This document shows positions 18,577 through 26,586 of a DNA stretch of 64,000 nucleotides, piece by piece. The stretch covers positions 3,635,730 to 3,699,729 of the forward strand of contig JAVSMS010000001.1 in assembly GCA_032027085.1 (NCBI GenBank). Reading direction: 5' to 3'. Source of the DNA: Pseudorhodoplanes sp. Its GTDB lineage: Bacteria; Pseudomonadota; Alphaproteobacteria; Rhizobiales; Xanthobacteraceae. The notes below the pieces were generated by a model. It did not search any database. It was not told where the DNA came from and worked only from the letters and a program-made list of their open reading frames with translations. Position 1 is the stretch's first letter, and every line of letters starts with the position of its first letter. Both the position numbers and the translations under genes were made by a program.

Positions 18577-19257
18577 ATGCCTTACAAACTCGCCATCTTC
18601 GACCTCGACGGCACCTTGTCCGACAGCTTCCCGTGGTTTCTGCGCATCGTGAATGTGGTCGCCGACAGGCACGGCGTTCGCCGCATCAAGGACCATGAGA
18701 TTGAAACCGTGCGCGGCAAGGGCGCGCGTGAGATCGTCAAATTCTTTCAGGTGCCGGCCTGGAAGCTGCCGATTATCGCGCGCGACATGCGTCGCATTAA
18801 AGCCGCCCAGCTCGACGAGATTCCGCTCTTTCCCGGCGTCGATCGCCTGCTGCAGGAGCTCACCGCCAAAGGCGTTGCCACGGCGATCGTCTCCTCCGAC
18901 AGCGAGGAGAATGTCCGCCGCGCGCTTGGCCCGGAGAATGCGCGGCTGATTTCGCACTATGCCTGCGGCGCCTCGATCTTCGGCAAGGCGCAAAAATTCC
19001 GCCGCGTGCTGAAGCTGGCGGGCGTCGCGGCGGCCGACGCGATCTGCATCGGCGACGAAATCCGCGACATCGAGGCCGCGCGCAGGGCCGGTATTGCCTT
19101 CGGCGCTGTCACCTGGGGCTATGCGACCGCGCAGGCGCTGCGGGCGCGCAAGCCCGAGGAAGTATTTGCCAGCATGGACGACATGATCGCGCGACTCGCG
19201 CCTGAACCCGGTTGCCGGTCCGCGGCACCAATATCTATGATGAGCGCACAGGAATAG
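18577..19257 (+). CDS. HAD family hydrolase (phosphoglycolate phosphatase-like)
   Basis: 226 residues with HAD motifs in order: FDLDGTLSDS (nucleophile Asp), IVSSD (motif II Ser), the Lys in FGKAQKF and GDEIRDIEAA (motif IV acids). The cap domain lies between about residues 20 and 90. It probably dephosphorylates a small phosphorylated metabolite; the substrate is unknown. ATG 18577 (MPYKLAIFDLDG) starts directly at the domain; ATG 18562 is an alternative, and neither has a clear Shine-Dalgarno sequence. Confidence 0.85.
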   Translation: MPYKLAIFDLDGTLSDSFPWFLRIVNVVADRHGVRRIKDHEIETVRGKGAREIVKFFQVPAWKLPIIARDMRRIKAAQLDEIPLFPGVDRLLQELTAKGVATAIVSSDSEENVRRALGPENARLISHYACGASIFGKAQKFRRVLKLAGVAAADAICIGDEIRDIEAARRAGIAFGAVTWGYATAQALRARKPEEVFASMDDMIARLAPEPGCRSAAPISMMSAQE

Positions 19258-19289
19258 CTTGCCATCGTCTCGCGCTTGGGAGGGGCCGC

Positions 19290-20027
19290 ATGAACGTCCC
19301 GACAGCAGACGTCCGCCGCGTTGTGACCTTCACAGACTCCCGGCTCGCCAGGCTAATGCTGATCCTGGCCGCCATCATGTTCGCGGTCGCCGTATTGTTC
19401 ATCTCCACCTCCACGCCCGACGAGCCTCACTACCTGCGCGGCTGGCTGCTCGGCTTCGCAGGCATCGGCCTCGCCGTCTGGGGGCATTTCAGCCTGTTCA
19501 GGAACGCCAAGGCGCTGCTCACGCTCTCGCCGCAGGGACTTGTGCTGTCCAGCCTCGGCAAGGACATGTTCATTCCGTGGCGGGAGGTGCGCGGCATCGA
19601 GACCGTCAGTTTCAGAACGCTGACCTCGATCTGGACTTCGCTGCCGCCCATTCTGGTGCCGGTCAGGCTGAAGAATGTGAGCGCGGTGCTCGTCTCGCGC
19701 GATTTCTACGAGGACGAGATCCTTCCGACCTCGCCCGTGCTGGCGCACACCGCGGTGTGGGCCCGCACCTTCCGTCCCAAAGGCGACAACCTCATCCAGG
19801 TCTGCCTGCATCACAATCTGCTGCCGGCGACGTCGGAGGAGATTCGCAAGGAAGTGGCGGCGCGCTGGTATGCGTTTCGCGATGTGGATACGGCGGATGC
19901 TGCTGCGGACGCTGCCCCTGACATGGTCGCGCCCGGAACGATTGTGTCAGGCACGGCGGCATCGCCGCGCACCGCGGGCCAACACAGGAAACCCAAGTTT
20001 CTGGTCAGGTGGGGCAAGAAGACATGA
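19290..20027 (+). CDS. STM3941-like membrane protein, paralog 3
   Basis: 245 residues. Two hydrophobic segments (about 25-65) are followed by the PH-like domain with LTLSPQGLVLSSLGKDMFIP, WREVRGIETV and a basic C-terminus. Related to the proteins at 13398 and 14816 but with a longer Ala/Asp-rich linker near 205-235. The start at 19290 has GGGAGGGG about 7 nt upstream. Its stop overlaps the start of the K+ channel gene (ATGA), so the two are translationally coupled and may work together. Confidence 0.75.
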   Translation: MNVPTADVRRVVTFTDSRLARLMLILAAIMFAVAVLFISTSTPDEPHYLRGWLLGFAGIGLAVWGHFSLFRNAKALLTLSPQGLVLSSLGKDMFIPWREVRGIETVSFRTLTSIWTSLPPILVPVRLKNVSAVLVSRDFYEDEILPTSPVLAHTAVWARTFRPKGDNLIQVCLHHNLLPATSEEIRKEVAARWYAFRDVDTADAAADAAPDMVAPGTIVSGTAASPRTAGQHRKPKFLVRWGKKT

Positions 20028-20869
20028 TAGAAAGCTCTGCCCGCTGGCGTGTCACGCCACCGGAGCAGCGCTCGAAAGTCGCCATGCCCACACGCCCGGT
20101 CCTCCATTTCCGCGACTGGTTGAAGAGCCTGTATGAGGGGCGTTCCCCCGAGGCGCATCGTTTCCGTTACGGCCTGCTGGTCTTCGACATCGTCACGCTG
20201 ATGTTCATCGTGGGGACATCCTTCATTCCCCGCCACCCCATTATCGAATTTGCCGACGTCATCTTCGGTCTGTTGATCCTCTCCGATTTCCTCGCACGTC
20301 TTCTCATCAGCGACAGGCCGCTGCGCGAGTTTCTGAATCCCGTCACCTGGGCGGACGCGGCGTCCATTGTGTCGTTCCTCGCGCCGCTCACCGGCGAGCC
20401 GGCCGGCTTCCTGCGCATCCTTCGTACCTTGCGTCTTCTGCGCAGCTATCAATTGCTGTCGCGCCTGCGTGCCGACTTTCCCTATTTCCGCGCGCATGAA
20501 GAAGTCATCATCGCGGTCGCGAATTTCGCCGTGTTCCTGTTCGTGATGACGGGCTTCGTCTACGAGACCCAGCATCTGACCAATCCCGGGATCCGGAATT
20601 ACGTCGACGCGCTCTATTTCACCGTCACTGCGCTGACCACGACCGGCTTCGGCGACATCACCCTGGAGGGCACGCTGGGACGGCTGATCTCGGTCGCCAT
20701 CATGATCTTCGGCGTGACCCTGTTCTTCAATCTGGCCCGGGCGGTGCTGCGGCCGCGCAAGGTGCGGTTTCAGTGCCCGGATTGCGGCCTGATGACGCAC
20801 GATCCCGACGCCGTCCACTGCAAGGCCTGCGGCCGGCTGCTGAAAATCCCGAACAAGGATCCGGACTGA
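20024..20869 (+). CDS. Voltage-gated-like K+ channel (ion transporter) with C-terminal zinc ribbon
   Basis: 281 residues with about six hydrophobic segments. An Arg-bearing S4-like helix (FLRILRTLRLLRSYQLLSRL) precedes a pore region whose selectivity filter is TTTGFGDI, a GFG variant of the usual GYG. After the last membrane segment, CPDC...CKAC at about residues 252-275 forms a predicted zinc ribbon. It would conduct K+ across the inner membrane. ATG 20024 is chosen for its four-base overlap with the upstream STM3941-like gene. Confidence 0.85.
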   Translation: MIESSARWRVTPPEQRSKVAMPTRPVLHFRDWLKSLYEGRSPEAHRFRYGLLVFDIVTLMFIVGTSFIPRHPIIEFADVIFGLLILSDFLARLLISDRPLREFLNPVTWADAASIVSFLAPLTGEPAGFLRILRTLRLLRSYQLLSRLRADFPYFRAHEEVIIAVANFAVFLFVMTGFVYETQHLTNPGIRNYVDALYFTVTALTTTGFGDITLEGTLGRLISVAIMIFGVTLFFNLARAVLRPRKVRFQCPDCGLMTHDPDAVHCKACGRLLKIPNKDPD

Positions 20870-20924
20870 TAGGCATGAAACTCTTCCGGCCTGCGCTCAT
20901 TGACGTCAAAAGCGGGAGCGCATC

Positions 20925-21101
20925 ATGCCTGTTCGCGAAGGTCCGCCGCAGCCGGCGCCGCCACCGAAAACCGAGCCTTATCCTGCGCAAAAGGCGCGCG
21001 GCGGCGAAATCATTCTGCGCACGCCTTTGCGCCGCGCCATTTTCATCGGCGGGCTGGTCGGAATATTCTTACTGCTCCTCGTCCTGCGGCTGCTGTCATA
21101 G
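20925..21101 (+). CDS. Small single-span membrane protein, 58 residues
   Basis: Starts MPVREGPPQPAPPPKTEP, a Pro-rich N-terminus, then a basic stretch (LRTPLRRA) and one transmembrane helix (IFIGGLVGIFLLLLVLRLLS) ending at the stop. GGGAGCG lies about 6 nt upstream of the ATG. The layout (cytoplasmic Pro-rich tail, positive residues, terminal helix) is typical of tail-anchored small proteins. It follows the channel gene by 55 bp. Function unknown. Confidence 0.6.
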   Translation: MPVREGPPQPAPPPKTEPYPAQKARGGEIILRTPLRRAIFIGGLVGIFLLLLVLRLLS

Positions 21102-21149
21102 CCTTTGCTGCACCTGCGGCCGCAGTCATAGTTCAAAAAAGCAGCGTTC

Positions 21150-21185
21150 AAAAATCCAGCGGCCGGGAGGTCCCGGCCGCTGGAT
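21150..21185 (-). terminator. Rho-independent terminator after the Tyr/Ala-rich secreted-protein gene
   Basis: Inverted repeat ATCCAGCGGCCGGGA / TCCCGGCCGCTGGAT (21154-21168 / 21171-21185) followed on the minus strand by five T. It lies 18 bp past the stop of the 21203-21586 gene. Confidence 0.85.
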
Positions 21186-21202
21186 CGGAATGTGCTTATG
21201 GA

Positions 21203-21586
21203 TCAGCACGCCCAATAATCGATCTTCCCGCCGTAATTGCCGCGCACCGCGCAACCGCGGTAGCCCTGACCATAATAATAGCGCGGGACAACGACCGTGG
21301 ATTCATACGCGACGCCCGGCGCATAGGCGTACGAGTCATAAGCCGGTTCCGCATAGCCCGGCGCATAGGCGTAGCTCGAATAGGCCGGCGCATAAGCGTA
21401 GCCTGGTCCGTAGGCGTAGCCATAACGCGGCGCCGTCAGCGCCGAGCCGACAATCGCGCCGGCTGCAAAGCCTGCGCCCGCGGCCGCCCAAGGTTTCCAG
21501 CTTCGTGCCGACGCGGTTGTCATCACACCGGCCGTCATCGCGCCCGCAACAACGAGCGCCACAGCACCTTTCGAAAAGGGTGTCAT
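21203..21586 (-). CDS. Secreted Tyr/Ala-rich protein, copy 1
   Basis: 127 residues. A signal peptide (MTPFSKGAVALVVAGAMTAG, cleavage near ASA) is followed by a Gly/Ala segment and a low-complexity region with repeated YAYAPG-like units, then a conserved tail GCAVRGNYGGKIDYWAC with two Cys. It is a paralog of the protein at 30211. GGAGGC precedes the ATG by 5-6 nt; an overlapping out-of-frame ATG at 21590 is ignored. A perfect EcfG-type promoter lies upstream, so it is probably a stress-induced envelope protein of unknown function. Confidence 0.8.
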   Translation of the reverse strand: MTPFSKGAVALVVAGAMTAGVMTTASARSWKPWAAAGAGFAAGAIVGSALTAPRYGYAYGPGYAYAPAYSSYAYAPGYAEPAYDSYAYAPGVAYESTVVVPRYYYGQGYRGCAVRGNYGGKIDYWAC

Positions 21587-21634
21587 GCATGCCTCCAAGT
21601 TTCGCGCCCGCTCGTCGGGCCGCATCTTGGCATC

Positions 21635-21659
21635 AACGCAGAGCGATGAGCCTCGTTCC
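21635..21659 (-). promoter_or_regulatory. EcfG-type promoter for secreted protein copy 1
   Basis: Minus strand GGAAC, 16-base spacer, CGTT: a perfect match to the general-stress promoter consensus. The predicted start is about 40 nt before the ATG at 21586. Confidence 0.75.
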
Positions 21660-21806
21660 GGCAAAACAGCCGCCGATCGTTCCCGCAATGTCAGGTTCCT
21701 TCGCAAAAACGACCTCCGCCGCGCAGAGGACATCGCCGCAAATTTCTGCATCTGCCTTAACAAGCATAGGAATCATTTCTTCATTCTTGCTAGATAGTGA
21801 CGCGCC

Positions 21807-22136
21807 TCACCGCCCGCTCAGGACGCGATCCAGCCGCGCAATCAGCCACACCAGCCATCCCGCGGCGATGACCCCGCCCAGGACCGTGCAGAGGATGCTG
21901 ACGATGATGATCTGGTCCTTGCCGTCGGCGCCCGCGGAGAATGTGCCTTGCGGGAAATAGACCGACGCGTCGCCGAACGCATATCTCGCCAGCAGCCACA
22001 TGGCCGGAAACGACAAGGCCGTCACGGCCAGCGTGCTGGCAAGTCCTTGCATCGCGGCAACGCAGGTCGCGACGGTCAGTGCAAGCAGGATCGATGCGAT
22101 CGCCGCGACCGCGCCCCAGCCGGACAGGATGCTCAT
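21807..22136 (-). CDS. Hypothetical integral membrane protein
   Basis: 109 residues with three predicted transmembrane helices (about 8-30, 36-52 and 75-100) and a short basic C-terminus (RLDRVLSGR). Not recognised as a named family. ATG 22136 (MSILSGWG) with a GGGGGC tract upstream is preferred to an in-frame upstream start at 22193. It is divergent from the Spy-like gene at 22261. Confidence 0.6.
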   Translation of the reverse strand: MSILSGWGAVAAIASILLALTVATCVAAMQGLASTLAVTALSFPAMWLLARYAFGDASVYFPQGTFSAGADGKDQIIIVSILCTVLGGVIAAGWLVWLIARLDRVLSGR

Positions 22137-22260
22137 GGTGCCCCCGAAAAGACAGTCCGGGGCTTGGTCGCGGCGCGGGCGCAGAAGGTTCAAGTTATTG
22201 TGCGTGCCCGTTTCTGTCCGCGAAAGCGGCTATAATGACGACGATAGCCAAAGCGCAAGG

Positions 22261-22815
22261 ATGAATGGCATGCTGTCCCGTCTTGCTCTCGCAATGTCGA
22301 TCCTGATGTCTCTCTCCATCCCGGCCTCGACCCAGCACGCGCAACCTTATGCCGGCTTGCAGACTCGTGCGGTGAAGGCGCTGTCCGATCAGCAGATCGC
22401 CGACCTGCGCGCCGGCCGCGGGATGGGATTGGCGCTCGCCGCCGAGCTGAACGGTTATCCCGGCCCGCTGCACGCCTTCGAATTGCGGCGCGAACTCGAT
22501 CTCAGCGAAGCGCAGGCCGCCCGCGCGCAAGACCTGTTCGATGCGATGAAAATGGAAACCATTCCGCTGGGCGAAAACGTGATCGCCGCGGAAGCCGCGC
22601 TTGACCGGCAATTCGCCGGCCGCAGCATCACGCTGGCCAGCCTCGATGCCGCGACGCTGCGCATCGGCGAGGCGCAGGCGAAACTGCGCGCTGCGCATCT
22701 GCGCTACCACTTGGCGATGCTTGAGGTGCTGACGCCGGACCAGATCGCCCGCTACAGCGCATTGCGCGGCTATCCCAGCGGCACGCCGCATCGCGGTCAC
22801 CACCAGCGGCACTAG
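22261..22815 (+). CDS. Periplasmic Spy/CpxP-like (LTXXQ) protein
   Basis: 184 residues. N-terminal signal peptide (LALAMSILMSLSIPASTQ), then a helical domain with LSDQQIADLRAGRG and LTPDQIARY repeats, the LTxxQ-type motif of the Spy/CpxP/heavy-metal-resistance family. Such proteins act as periplasmic chaperones or metal-stress sensors. The C-terminus HRGHHQRH is His-rich. ATG 22261 or 22270 are both possible; AAGGA is better placed for 22270. No partner genes adjacent. Confidence 0.65.
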   Translation: MNGMLSRLALAMSILMSLSIPASTQHAQPYAGLQTRAVKALSDQQIADLRAGRGMGLALAAELNGYPGPLHAFELRRELDLSEAQAARAQDLFDAMKMETIPLGENVIAAEAALDRQFAGRSITLASLDAATLRIGEAQAKLRAAHLRYHLAMLEVLTPDQIARYSALRGYPSGTPHRGHHQRH

Positions 22816-22817
22816 TA

Positions 22818-22890
22818 TGGTGGTCCAGACGTTCGCTTCGTTCTCACGGCGAGCCGTCAAGCGAATTTCGGAACCAAACCACACTGACTC
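22818..22890. repeat. Dispersed palindromic repeat, same family as in the uvrA leader
   Basis: TTCGCTTCGTTCTCACGGCG followed by AGCCGTCAAGCGAA can fold back (TTCGCTT/AAGCGAA and ACGGCG/...CGT). It resembles the reverse complement of 6533-6590 (TTCGCTCCGTTCTCGCGGCG... GAGCGAA...CGAACCA). It lies between two genes with no coding content. Confidence 0.6.
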
Positions 22891-23044
22891 ATAGCTTTGC
22901 TGGGTCGTGCGAATTTGAATTCGCTTGATGGGCATGCTGCACAAGCAGGCGAACCTTCGGGGCGGGACGCTGGCGTTGGCACGAAATGCCACTACATTGC
23001 GTTCAGCACATTAGCTTGCATTCAAGATTTGCGGGTCAAAACCG

Positions 23045-23440
23045 ATGAGGGATCAGGTCAAAGACAATCCTGCCGAGCACCGCTTTGAACTCGATATGGG
23101 CGGACATCTTGCCGGCGCCTATTACCGGCGCGAACCGGGCGTCATCACCTTCATCCACACCGAAGTGCCTCCGGCGTTGGGCGGCCAGGGCATCGGCTCG
23201 AAACTTGTTCGCGGAGCGCTTGAATTGGTGCGCAAGGAAGGTCTGCGCGTCGTCGCGAAATGTCCGTTCGTCGCCGCTTACATGGGCAAACATCCAGAAT
23301 ACAACGACCTGCTTGAAATGCCCGGTGCGACGGCGACCGGTCGCAACGACAAGAAACATCTTGATGATCTGCTGGAGGAAGGACTGAAACAAACCTTTCC
23401 GGCCAGCGATCCGCCGGCTGTCGTCGATCCAACGCGGTAG
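23045..23440 (+). CDS. YjdJ-type GNAT N-acetyltransferase with SDPP tail
   Basis: 131 residues. The first 95 form the short GCN5-related domain of the GYD/YjdJ family (VITFIHTEVPPALGGQGIG, LVRGALELVRKEGLRVVAKC, then YMGKHPEYNDLL); GGQGIGSKL is the acetyl-CoA loop. The last 30 residues, LDDLLEEGLKQTFPASDPP, are a motif otherwise found as a separate small conserved protein in alphaproteobacteria, so this looks like a fusion. Substrate unknown. Confidence 0.8.
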   Translation: MRDQVKDNPAEHRFELDMGGHLAGAYYRREPGVITFIHTEVPPALGGQGIGSKLVRGALELVRKEGLRVVAKCPFVAAYMGKHPEYNDLLEMPGATATGRNDKKHLDDLLEEGLKQTFPASDPPAVVDPTR

Positions 23441-23465
23441 CGCTCAAACCTCTCCCCGCGCAGAA

Positions 23466-23490
23466 CCGAAGCCGGGTGGGCCGGCTTCGG
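23466..23490. terminator. Hairpin between convergent genes
   Basis: Perfect 10-bp inverted repeat CCGAAGCCGG / CCGGCTTCGG with a 5-nt loop between the convergent GNAT and SPW genes. No T-run, so efficiency is uncertain; its position fits a shared terminator. Confidence 0.5.
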
Positions 23491-23504
23491 CAGCGTGCAA
23501 AAGA

Positions 23505-23882
23505 TCAGTGACCGTAGCGGGCCAGGTCGGCGTCGCTCGCATTCCGGTCCTGCCAGAGTTCGAGCACAGCCAGCAGGATAACCGCTGCGCCGAGGACGTA
23601 ATGCCAGAGGCTGAGCGCCCCGGCATAGGCGAAGATGAACGGCGAACCGATCAGCCAGGCACCGAGCGCAACCTCCCCGGTTTCTTCCCAGCGATGCAGA
23701 TCAACCAGTTCGAGCCCGTTCAGCATCATGACCAACAGGCCAACAATGACTGCATTCCACGCCACCACCGGGTCGTCCTGTACCCCGGCGAGCCAGGGCG
23801 ACAGCCCGATCGCCACGCCGAGGCAGATGCCAACCCAGTCTTCCCAGGTGCGATGAACATTAAAAAGCCGGATGCCTGCCAT
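23505..23882 (-). CDS. SPW repeat membrane protein
   Basis: 125 residues with four predicted transmembrane helices in two repeats; the first carries GLSPWLAG and the second IGSPFIFAY, the motif that names the SPW family. These inner-membrane proteins have no known function. ATG 23882 (MAGIRLFNVHRTWEDW) with GGAGGG about 4 nt upstream is chosen over upstream in-frame starts. Confidence 0.85.
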   Translation of the reverse strand: MAGIRLFNVHRTWEDWVGICLGVAIGLSPWLAGVQDDPVVAWNAVIVGLLVMMLNGLELVDLHRWEETGEVALGAWLIGSPFIFAYAGALSLWHYVLGAAVILLAVLELWQDRNASDADLARYGH

Positions 23883-24037
23883 GGGACCCTCCATTGGAAA
23901 GCGCGTCCGGCTGGCCGGAAGTATGGGAAATTCCAAAAGCGGCGTCCGGTCAGGCGGACTCGCGTTAGACTAAAGTATAACAATCATGCTCCCGGCGCAA
24001 GAAGATGGTTTTAGGTGCGCGGCGGCCATTAGGCCGT

Positions 24038-24175
24038 TTAATCGGCCTGAATAGCCACCTCGCCCGTCAATCCGGCGCAACCGCCACGCATTTCCATGGG
24101 AAAACACCAAACTTTGAAGCCGGTGGCGGTCGGGGCCTGCAGGTTGTGCAGTTTCTCGAAGTAGCCGATTTCCGC
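24038..24175 (-). pseudogene. Remnant of a cyclase-family (kynurenine formamidase-like) gene
   Basis: An open stretch ending in a TAA encodes EIGYFEKLHNLQAPTATGFK followed by VWCFPMEMRGGCAGL, which resembles the C-terminus of cyclase/arylformamidase-family proteins (..NL..LPATGF....P.K..GGSAG..). No start or upstream domain is present, so it is a relic. The family assignment is from memory of the motif and is tentative. Confidence 0.35.
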
Positions 24176-24584
24176 CCGGCTTCGTGCCCTACCTAGATCA
24201 GGCTGGGGTCGCCCGTGGCGGCGCATTTCGCTCTGTGAAACCTCGCGCCCGCTCCAAGGGCGCTCCAGCAAAGGGAGCGTGACATCCCCCTCATGCCGCA
24301 TCCGGTGCCGACACAGCCTCGATGTCCAGACATCGACCTAGCCCGCGCATTGATCAAAACGATGTTGAGCGGGTGCGGGACGTGTTCGATCCGTGCGAGT
24401 TGCACCTCTATCTCTGCCGAGGTGACCACATGTCCCTCGGGGCGCATCGGCCGACGACAAATTCAAGGACGATCAGATCTGGCAGCTTGGATTGGGCAAC
24501 CACTAGACTGGATTATTTGCATTCGGCACGCAGCAATTCAAAGGCCAGCAAGCAAGTAAGCCGGACGCGCGGGGCAAAATCCGA
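24176..24584. other. Non-coding stretch without recognisable features
   Basis: No ORF with both a ribosome-binding site and a protein-like sequence is seen on either strand, and no repeat shared with other parts of the window. It may be decayed coding DNA linked to the cyclase remnant next to it. Confidence 0.4.
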
Positions 24585-25298
24585 TTACGTCTCCAACTTG
24601 TCCGCCAGTTCCTCCAGACCTTTCACAGCCAGATCCACCTTCACGCTTGGCATGACTTCTCCGCGTCCCTTGCCGTGCTCGTCAGGCCGCGCCACATGCG
24701 CTGTCCGCAATCCCAGTGCAGCAGCAGCGGCCAGATCGCTCGAATGCGAGGCGATCATCATACATTGCCGCGGCTCGAGATCGAACGACTCGCAGGCCGC
24801 AAGATAGACTTGAAGCTTGGGTTTGAAATTGCGCGCGATATCAGCGCCCAGAATGGCGTCCCAGGGTAAACCGTTGCGCCGCGCCAGATCGACCATCAAC
24901 GAGATGTTTCCGTTCGAGACCGGCGCGAGTCTGTATCTCGTTTTCAGCCGTATGAGACCTGGCGCCACATCCGGCCAGGCATCAAGCCTGTGCCAGGCAA
25001 GAGTGAGGCGATCCAGTGTCGCATCATCGAGCGGTTGAATATTGAAGCGCGGCAGAATGCGCTCGAGATTACGCCGGTGCAGGACGTCGAGCTTGCAATA
25101 AGGCTGGCGGCCGGCGCGCACTTCCTCCATCGCCGGCTGATATTCGGCGCGCCAGGCATCAGCCAATGCCGGCCAGTCCAGAACATGGCCCCGCGGACCC
25201 AGAATCGACTCCGCCTCGCGCGCGACGTTGCTTCGGAAGTCAACCAATGTCCCGAAGACATCGAAGAACAAGGCTCTGACATCTGCGAAAGTGTCCAT
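24585..25298 (-). CDS. Haloacid dehalogenase type II
   Basis: 237 residues of the (S)-2-haloacid dehalogenase branch of the HAD superfamily. FFDVFGTLVDFRS near residue 10 holds the nucleophilic Asp, VSNGNISLM the motif II Ser/Asn, KPKLQVYLAA the conserved Lys, and MIASHSSDLAAAAALGL the final acidic region. The enzyme would hydrolyse 2-haloalkanoic acids, although many family members are general phosphatases. Start at ATG 25298; a longer in-frame start (25409) lacks family support. Confidence 0.85.
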   Translation of the reverse strand: MDTFADVRALFFDVFGTLVDFRSNVAREAESILGPRGHVLDWPALADAWRAEYQPAMEEVRAGRQPYCKLDVLHRRNLERILPRFNIQPLDDATLDRLTLAWHRLDAWPDVAPGLIRLKTRYRLAPVSNGNISLMVDLARRNGLPWDAILGADIARNFKPKLQVYLAACESFDLEPRQCMMIASHSSDLAAAAALGLRTAHVARPDEHGKGRGEVMPSVKVDLAVKGLEELADKLET

Positions 25299-25428
25299 GC
25301 GTTTTCCCGACTTGCCCCATTTGCAGGCTAGCCCGCTCTCAACTCCGATTTGCCGACAATTCGAGGCAAAAGCGCCCCGAAGGATAGACAAGTTCTGAAC
25401 GCGAGCCATCTAGTTTTGGCACTCGTGA

Positions 25429-25902
25429 ATGCCCCGGAATGAAATGCCCCGTTTGAAAGCCAAAGCGAGCCGGAGATTGCAGCCGGCGGGGTCCCGCCCT
25501 GCGCCCGGAACAGTCGTGCGCCAGGCGGCGCGTCAGAAATACAGCCGTCGCGAACGACGAATCGGTCTGATTCTGGTCGCGCTGTTTGGCCTCATCTTTA
25601 CCGGCGGCTTTACCTGGACCGCGTCCGTGCAGTGGCGCAATTCGGCCGACGCTGAAGCTCTGGCTCTTTCCGCGATTGAAAAGGAACGGCGGCGCGCGGC
25701 TGTCCTGTTCGTGCCGTTGAGGGGAAATGTCTGCCGTCGCCGTGTGATCGACAATCAGACGTGGCTGATTGCAGATGCCGGCTTTGTCACCTGCGATGAG
25801 GCGGTGACCTGGAACTCGCATCATCCCAACGTCAAATTCCAGTTTGTCGAACGCGTCGAGCAATTGCGCTCCGGCTTCCGAACCAATTCCGGCGGAAAAT
25901 AA
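25429..25902 (+). CDS. Conserved single-span membrane protein, LFVP-CR family, copy 1
   Basis: 157 residues: a basic N-terminal tail, one transmembrane helix (RIGLILVALFGLIFTGGF, about 45-63), a charged linker, and an external domain with AVLFVPLRGNVCRRRVIDN, TWLIADAGFVTC. The same pattern occurs in the protein at 26771 (ILFVPPSGNRCRHRLIDN, TWFIRDNGFVNC), so they are paralogs of an uncharacterised Rhizobiales family with two conserved Cys. ATG 25444 is a possible later start. Confidence 0.65.
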   Translation: MPRNEMPRLKAKASRRLQPAGSRPAPGTVVRQAARQKYSRRERRIGLILVALFGLIFTGGFTWTASVQWRNSADAEALALSAIEKERRRAAVLFVPLRGNVCRRRVIDNQTWLIADAGFVTCDEAVTWNSHHPNVKFQFVERVEQLRSGFRTNSGGK

Positions 25903-25985
25903 TCGCCACTTTTCGGTCCTGAACTAGCTATTGCCGCCCGGTTTGCTAAAAACTATCTGAATGATCCTGCAAACAGGATGGCAAC

Positions 25986-26276
25986 ATGCTCGTGTCTGAA
26001 GCCCGCATTCGCACCGCGTCCGCCAGCAAATATCTGCAGCAGCTTTGCAGGCACTGGAGTCACAAGTTCCAGGTTGAGTTCACGCCGGAAACCGGGCGCG
26101 TCCCGTTTGCTGCGGATCGCCTGTGCGACTTTGCAGCCACGCCGGACATGCTCACCCTTCGCGTGGAGGCGGCAGATGATGAATCACTGTCACGCACCGA
26201 GCGCGTGGTGATCGATCATCTGAGGCGGTTCGCTTTTCGTGAGCATCTGGGCAGCGTCGAATGGCGCAGGCTCTGA
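25986..26276 (+). CDS. DUF2218 domain-containing protein
   Basis: 96 residues. The whole protein matches the DUF2218 pattern: VSEARIRTASASKYLQQLCR HWSHK split over residues 3-27, then a beta-rich part with FAAD and a C-terminal helix VVIDHLRRFAFRE. Function unknown; homologs often sit near metal-uptake genes, but no such gene is adjacent here. It is flanked by two paralogous membrane-protein genes. Confidence 0.8.
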   Translation: MLVSEARIRTASASKYLQQLCRHWSHKFQVEFTPETGRVPFAADRLCDFAATPDMLTLRVEAADDESLSRTERVVIDHLRRFAFREHLGSVEWRRL

Positions 26277-26288
26277 CTGCAATCCGGC

Positions 26289-26321
26289 AAAAAGGCGGTC
26301 TCGCATTTCGCCGAGACCGCC
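26289..26321 (-). terminator. Rho-independent terminator after the PsiF-like gene
   Basis: GGCGGTCTCG / CGAGACCGCC inverted repeat (26294-26303 / 26312-26321) with five A on its plus-strand left side, i.e. a T5 tract on the minus strand. It lies 26 bp past the stop of 26347-26586. Confidence 0.85.
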
Positions 26322-26346
26322 AAAGTATCTGCGATCCAAAGCAGGC

Positions 26347-26586
26347 TCAGTTTCCGACGGCGTCGCTGACGCATTTCTTCATGTGACTGGTCTTCGCGGC
26401 GCCGGACAGTTTCTTGGCGGCGGAATCAGCCTCGCATTTGGCGGTTGCGTCTGCCTCGCATTTCTTCATGAAACTTGTCTGGGCTGCCCCGGCGAGTTTC
26501 TTGTTTGCCGATTCGACCTTGCACGAGGCCGCGTGCGCGCTGCCGGCTGCAAGGGAAATTGCGGCAGCGATTGCAAGCATCTTCAT
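26347..26586 (-). CDS. PsiF-like small secreted protein
   Basis: 79 residues with a signal peptide (MKMLAIAAAISLAAGSAHA). The mature part has two similar units, NKKLAGAAQTSFMKKCEADA and AKKLSGAAKTSHMKKCVSDA, matching the PsiF repeat with Cys in each. PsiF proteins of enterobacteria are phosphate-starvation-induced and of unknown function. GGAGGAACCCC precedes the ATG. A terminator follows the gene. Confidence 0.8.
   Translation of the reverse strand: MKMLAIAAAISLAAGSAHAASCKVESANKKLAGAAQTSFMKKCEADATAKCEADSAAKKLSGAAKTSHMKKCVSDAVGN

Noticed and set aside
20773-21960. 395-codon open frame on the plus strand
   Set aside because: It overlaps the small membrane gene at 20925, a terminator and the minus-strand secreted-protein gene, and encodes a Ser/Arg/Pro-rich sequence without protein features: a GC-rich shadow frame.
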